Part shown: positions 62,936-64,000 of the stretch, piece by piece
Layout of the letters: each line of letters begins with the position of its first letter
Numbering within the stretch: the stretch's first letter is position 1
Source: an uncultured Lachnospiraceae bacterium
Lineage (GTDB): Bacteria; Bacillota; Clostridia; Lachnospirales; Lachnospiraceae
DNA: 64,000 bases
Direction of reading: 5' to 3'
Assembly (NCBI GenBank): GCA_947571775.1
Contig: CANOZK010000006.1
Span: 16,281-80,280, forward strand
Program-made: the position numbers and the translations under genes
Notes under the pieces: model-generated
Seen by the model: only the letters and a program-made list of their open reading frames with translations
Databases searched by the model: none
Told to the model about the DNA's origin: nothing

Positions 62936-63553
62936 ATGGCTGAAAATCAAACAATTGACACCATTATTTTTGACGTAGGCAACGTGCTTGTGGATTTTGA
63001 CTGGAAAGGATATCTGGATGGCTTCGGTTTTTCGCCGGAAATCCGGGACGCCGTGGCCTCGGCTGTCTTTCTAAGCCCCCAGTGGAATGAGATGGACAAA
63101 AGTCTGCTTCCCGACCAGGAATACCTGGATTTGTTTATCCGCAATGCCCCGCAGTACGAACCGGAAATCCGCAAGGTTTACGAAAACTGCGCGGACTGCA
63201 TCCATATCCGCGATTATGCCGTACCGTTTGTCTGCAAATGTAGGGAACACGGCTATCGCACTTACATACTTTCCAATTACTCCCGCTGTTTGTTTTACCG
63301 GACAGAACATAAAATGCCGTTTCGCAAATATATGGATGGAGAACTTTTTTCTTTTCAGACTGGGCAGATCAAGCCGGATCCAGAGATCTACCAGTCTCTG
63401 CTGGAAAAACATACCATTGTGCCCCGGCGCGCGCTGTTTCTGGATGACCGGCAGGAAAACTTGGATACGGCTGCCCGGCTTCACATCCGCACTTTGTTGT
63501 TTACCTCCTATCCCCAAGCCCTTAACGATTTGGAAAAAATGGGAATCGTCTAA
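62936..63553 (+). CDS. HAD-family hydrolase (subfamily IA)
   Basis: 205 residues. IIFDVGNVLVDFD (nucleophile Asp), a helical cap, YILSNYS (Ser), GQIKPDPEIYQ (Lys) and ALFLDDRQENLDTA (metal Asp pair) match the YihX/haloacid-dehalogenase-like group, which acts on sugar phosphates. GAAAGGA precedes the ATG. Confidence 0.9.
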   Translation: MAENQTIDTIIFDVGNVLVDFDWKGYLDGFGFSPEIRDAVASAVFLSPQWNEMDKSLLPDQEYLDLFIRNAPQYEPEIRKVYENCADCIHIRDYAVPFVCKCREHGYRTYILSNYSRCLFYRTEHKMPFRKYMDGELFSFQTGQIKPDPEIYQSLLEKHTIVPRRALFLDDRQENLDTAARLHIRTLLFTSYPQALNDLEKMGIV

Positions 63554-63578
63554 AAGAGAATCTCCTAAATCACGGCAA

Positions 63579-63609
63579 ATGCCGCAGAAGCTTTGTCACC
63601 CTGCGGCAT
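63579..63609. terminator. Terminator between the HAD gene and purA
   Basis: ATGCCGCAG and CTGCGGCAT pair around a 13-base loop between two converging genes; T-tracts are weak. Confidence 0.6.
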
Positions 63610-63616
63610 AAGAATT

Positions 63617-64000
63617 TCATTTGTTTCTGTATATGATATCTTCCCGGCCCGGCCCATTGGATACCATCGTGATGGGAAACCCAATTTTCTCTTCCACGAA
63701 TTCCACGTATCTGCGGCAGTTCTCCGGCAGCTCCTCATATTTGCGGATATTGCGGATATCGCATTTCCATCCGGGCAGCACTTCCAGAACCGGCTTTGCA
63801 TGTTCGAGCTTGGAAGTAACCGGAAACTCCGTGGTGACTTTTCCGTCTATCTCATACCCGGTACATACCGGAATCTCGTCCAGATATCCCAATACATCCA
63901 ATACAGTAAATGCCACGTCTGTGGTTCCCTGGAGACGGCATCCATACTTGCTGGCTACGGCGTCAAACCAGCCCATCCGACGCGGCCTGCCTGTGGTAGC
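63617..64000 (-). CDS. purA: Adenylosuccinate synthetase, 3' part (5' end outside window)
   Basis: 127 C-terminal residues are visible, open to the last base. TTGRPRRMGWFD, KLEHAKPVLEVLPGWKCDI, the ELPENCRRYVEFVEE segment and VSNGPGREDII are the classic PurA C-terminus. It makes adenylosuccinate from IMP and aspartate. Confidence 0.96.
   Translation of the reverse strand, partial: ATTGRPRRMGWFDAVASKYGCRLQGTTDVAFTVLDVLGYLDEIPVCTGYEIDGKVTTEFPVTSKLEHAKPVLEVLPGWKCDIRNIRKYEELPENCRRYVEFVEEKIGFPITMVSNGPGREDIIYRNK

Overview
The window looks like the chromosome of a spore-forming, anaerobic Firmicute of class Clostridia, most likely a Lachnospiraceae member. The support is: strong AGGAGG-type ribosome binding sites; Firmicute gene orders (DUF177-rpmF-plsX-acpP, rnc-smc-ftsY, infC-rpmI-rplT); a SigH-type sporulation sigma factor; a SpoVB/YtgP-like flippase; a two-subunit iron-sulfur fumarase; a membrane pyrophosphatase; a 2-hydroxyacyl-CoA dehydratase activase; and a tmRNA whose tag ends in the usual ALAA. 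No rRNA operon, CRISPR array or intact prophage is visible.

Layout. 1-2 kb: 3' part of a dehydratase activase gene. 2-5 kb: a very AT-rich, about 3-kb cassette holding a two-gene, BcgI-like restriction-modification system, enclosed by two identical 28-bp copies of a terminator hairpin. 5-11 kb: flippase, ung, hisH-hisF, and a two-component system. 11.2-12.4 kb: tmRNA, a TnpB remnant and tRNA-Ala. 12.4-15.4 kb: acetyltransferase, polysaccharide deacetylase, and infC-rpmI-rplT with a long structured leader; infC starts at ATT. 15.4-19.4 kb: an AT-rich beta-lactamase-fold gene, two lipoproteins, and a cobalamin riboswitch in front of a small Cys-rich protein. 19.4-25 kb: PLP decarboxylase, an AP2 protein with three Cys-repeat modules, asparaginase, threonine dehydratase. 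25-32 kb: ftsY, smc, rnc, acpP, plsX, rpmF, DUF177. 32-35.4 kb: a DUF4474/metallophosphoesterase pair and an rRNA methyltransferase. 35.4-42 kb: purL, ridA, fumarase subunits, HAD phosphatase. 42-47.6 kb: HAD phosphatase, polyferredoxin, glnS, an Fn3 protein, sigH, a macrodomain protein. 47.6-51.2 kb: a DUF1538/P-II gene remnant, then a marR-MATE-glycosidase operon. 51.3-57.9 kb: diguanylate cyclase, hppA, a YyaL-type protein, an AIM24-type protein. 58-61 kb: folate operon folE-HD-folP-folBK. 61.3-64 kb: an atypical HPr, a sugar isomerase-like protein, a small membrane protein, a HAD phosphatase, and the 3' end of purA.

Working together: folE, folP and folBK supply the pterin steps of folate synthesis. 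purL and purA belong to purine synthesis, and the fumarase next to purL can consume fumarate released by the purine pathway (inference). The acyl-carrier, plsX and division-related genes form the standard housekeeping block. The likeliest recent arrivals are the RM cassette, the AT-rich beta-lactamase-fold gene and the AP2 protein. Broken genes are the TnpB fragment near 11.8 kb and the DUF1538/P-II remnant near 47.8 kb. Start codons were re-chosen from ribosome binding sites wherever the longest reading frame looked wrong.
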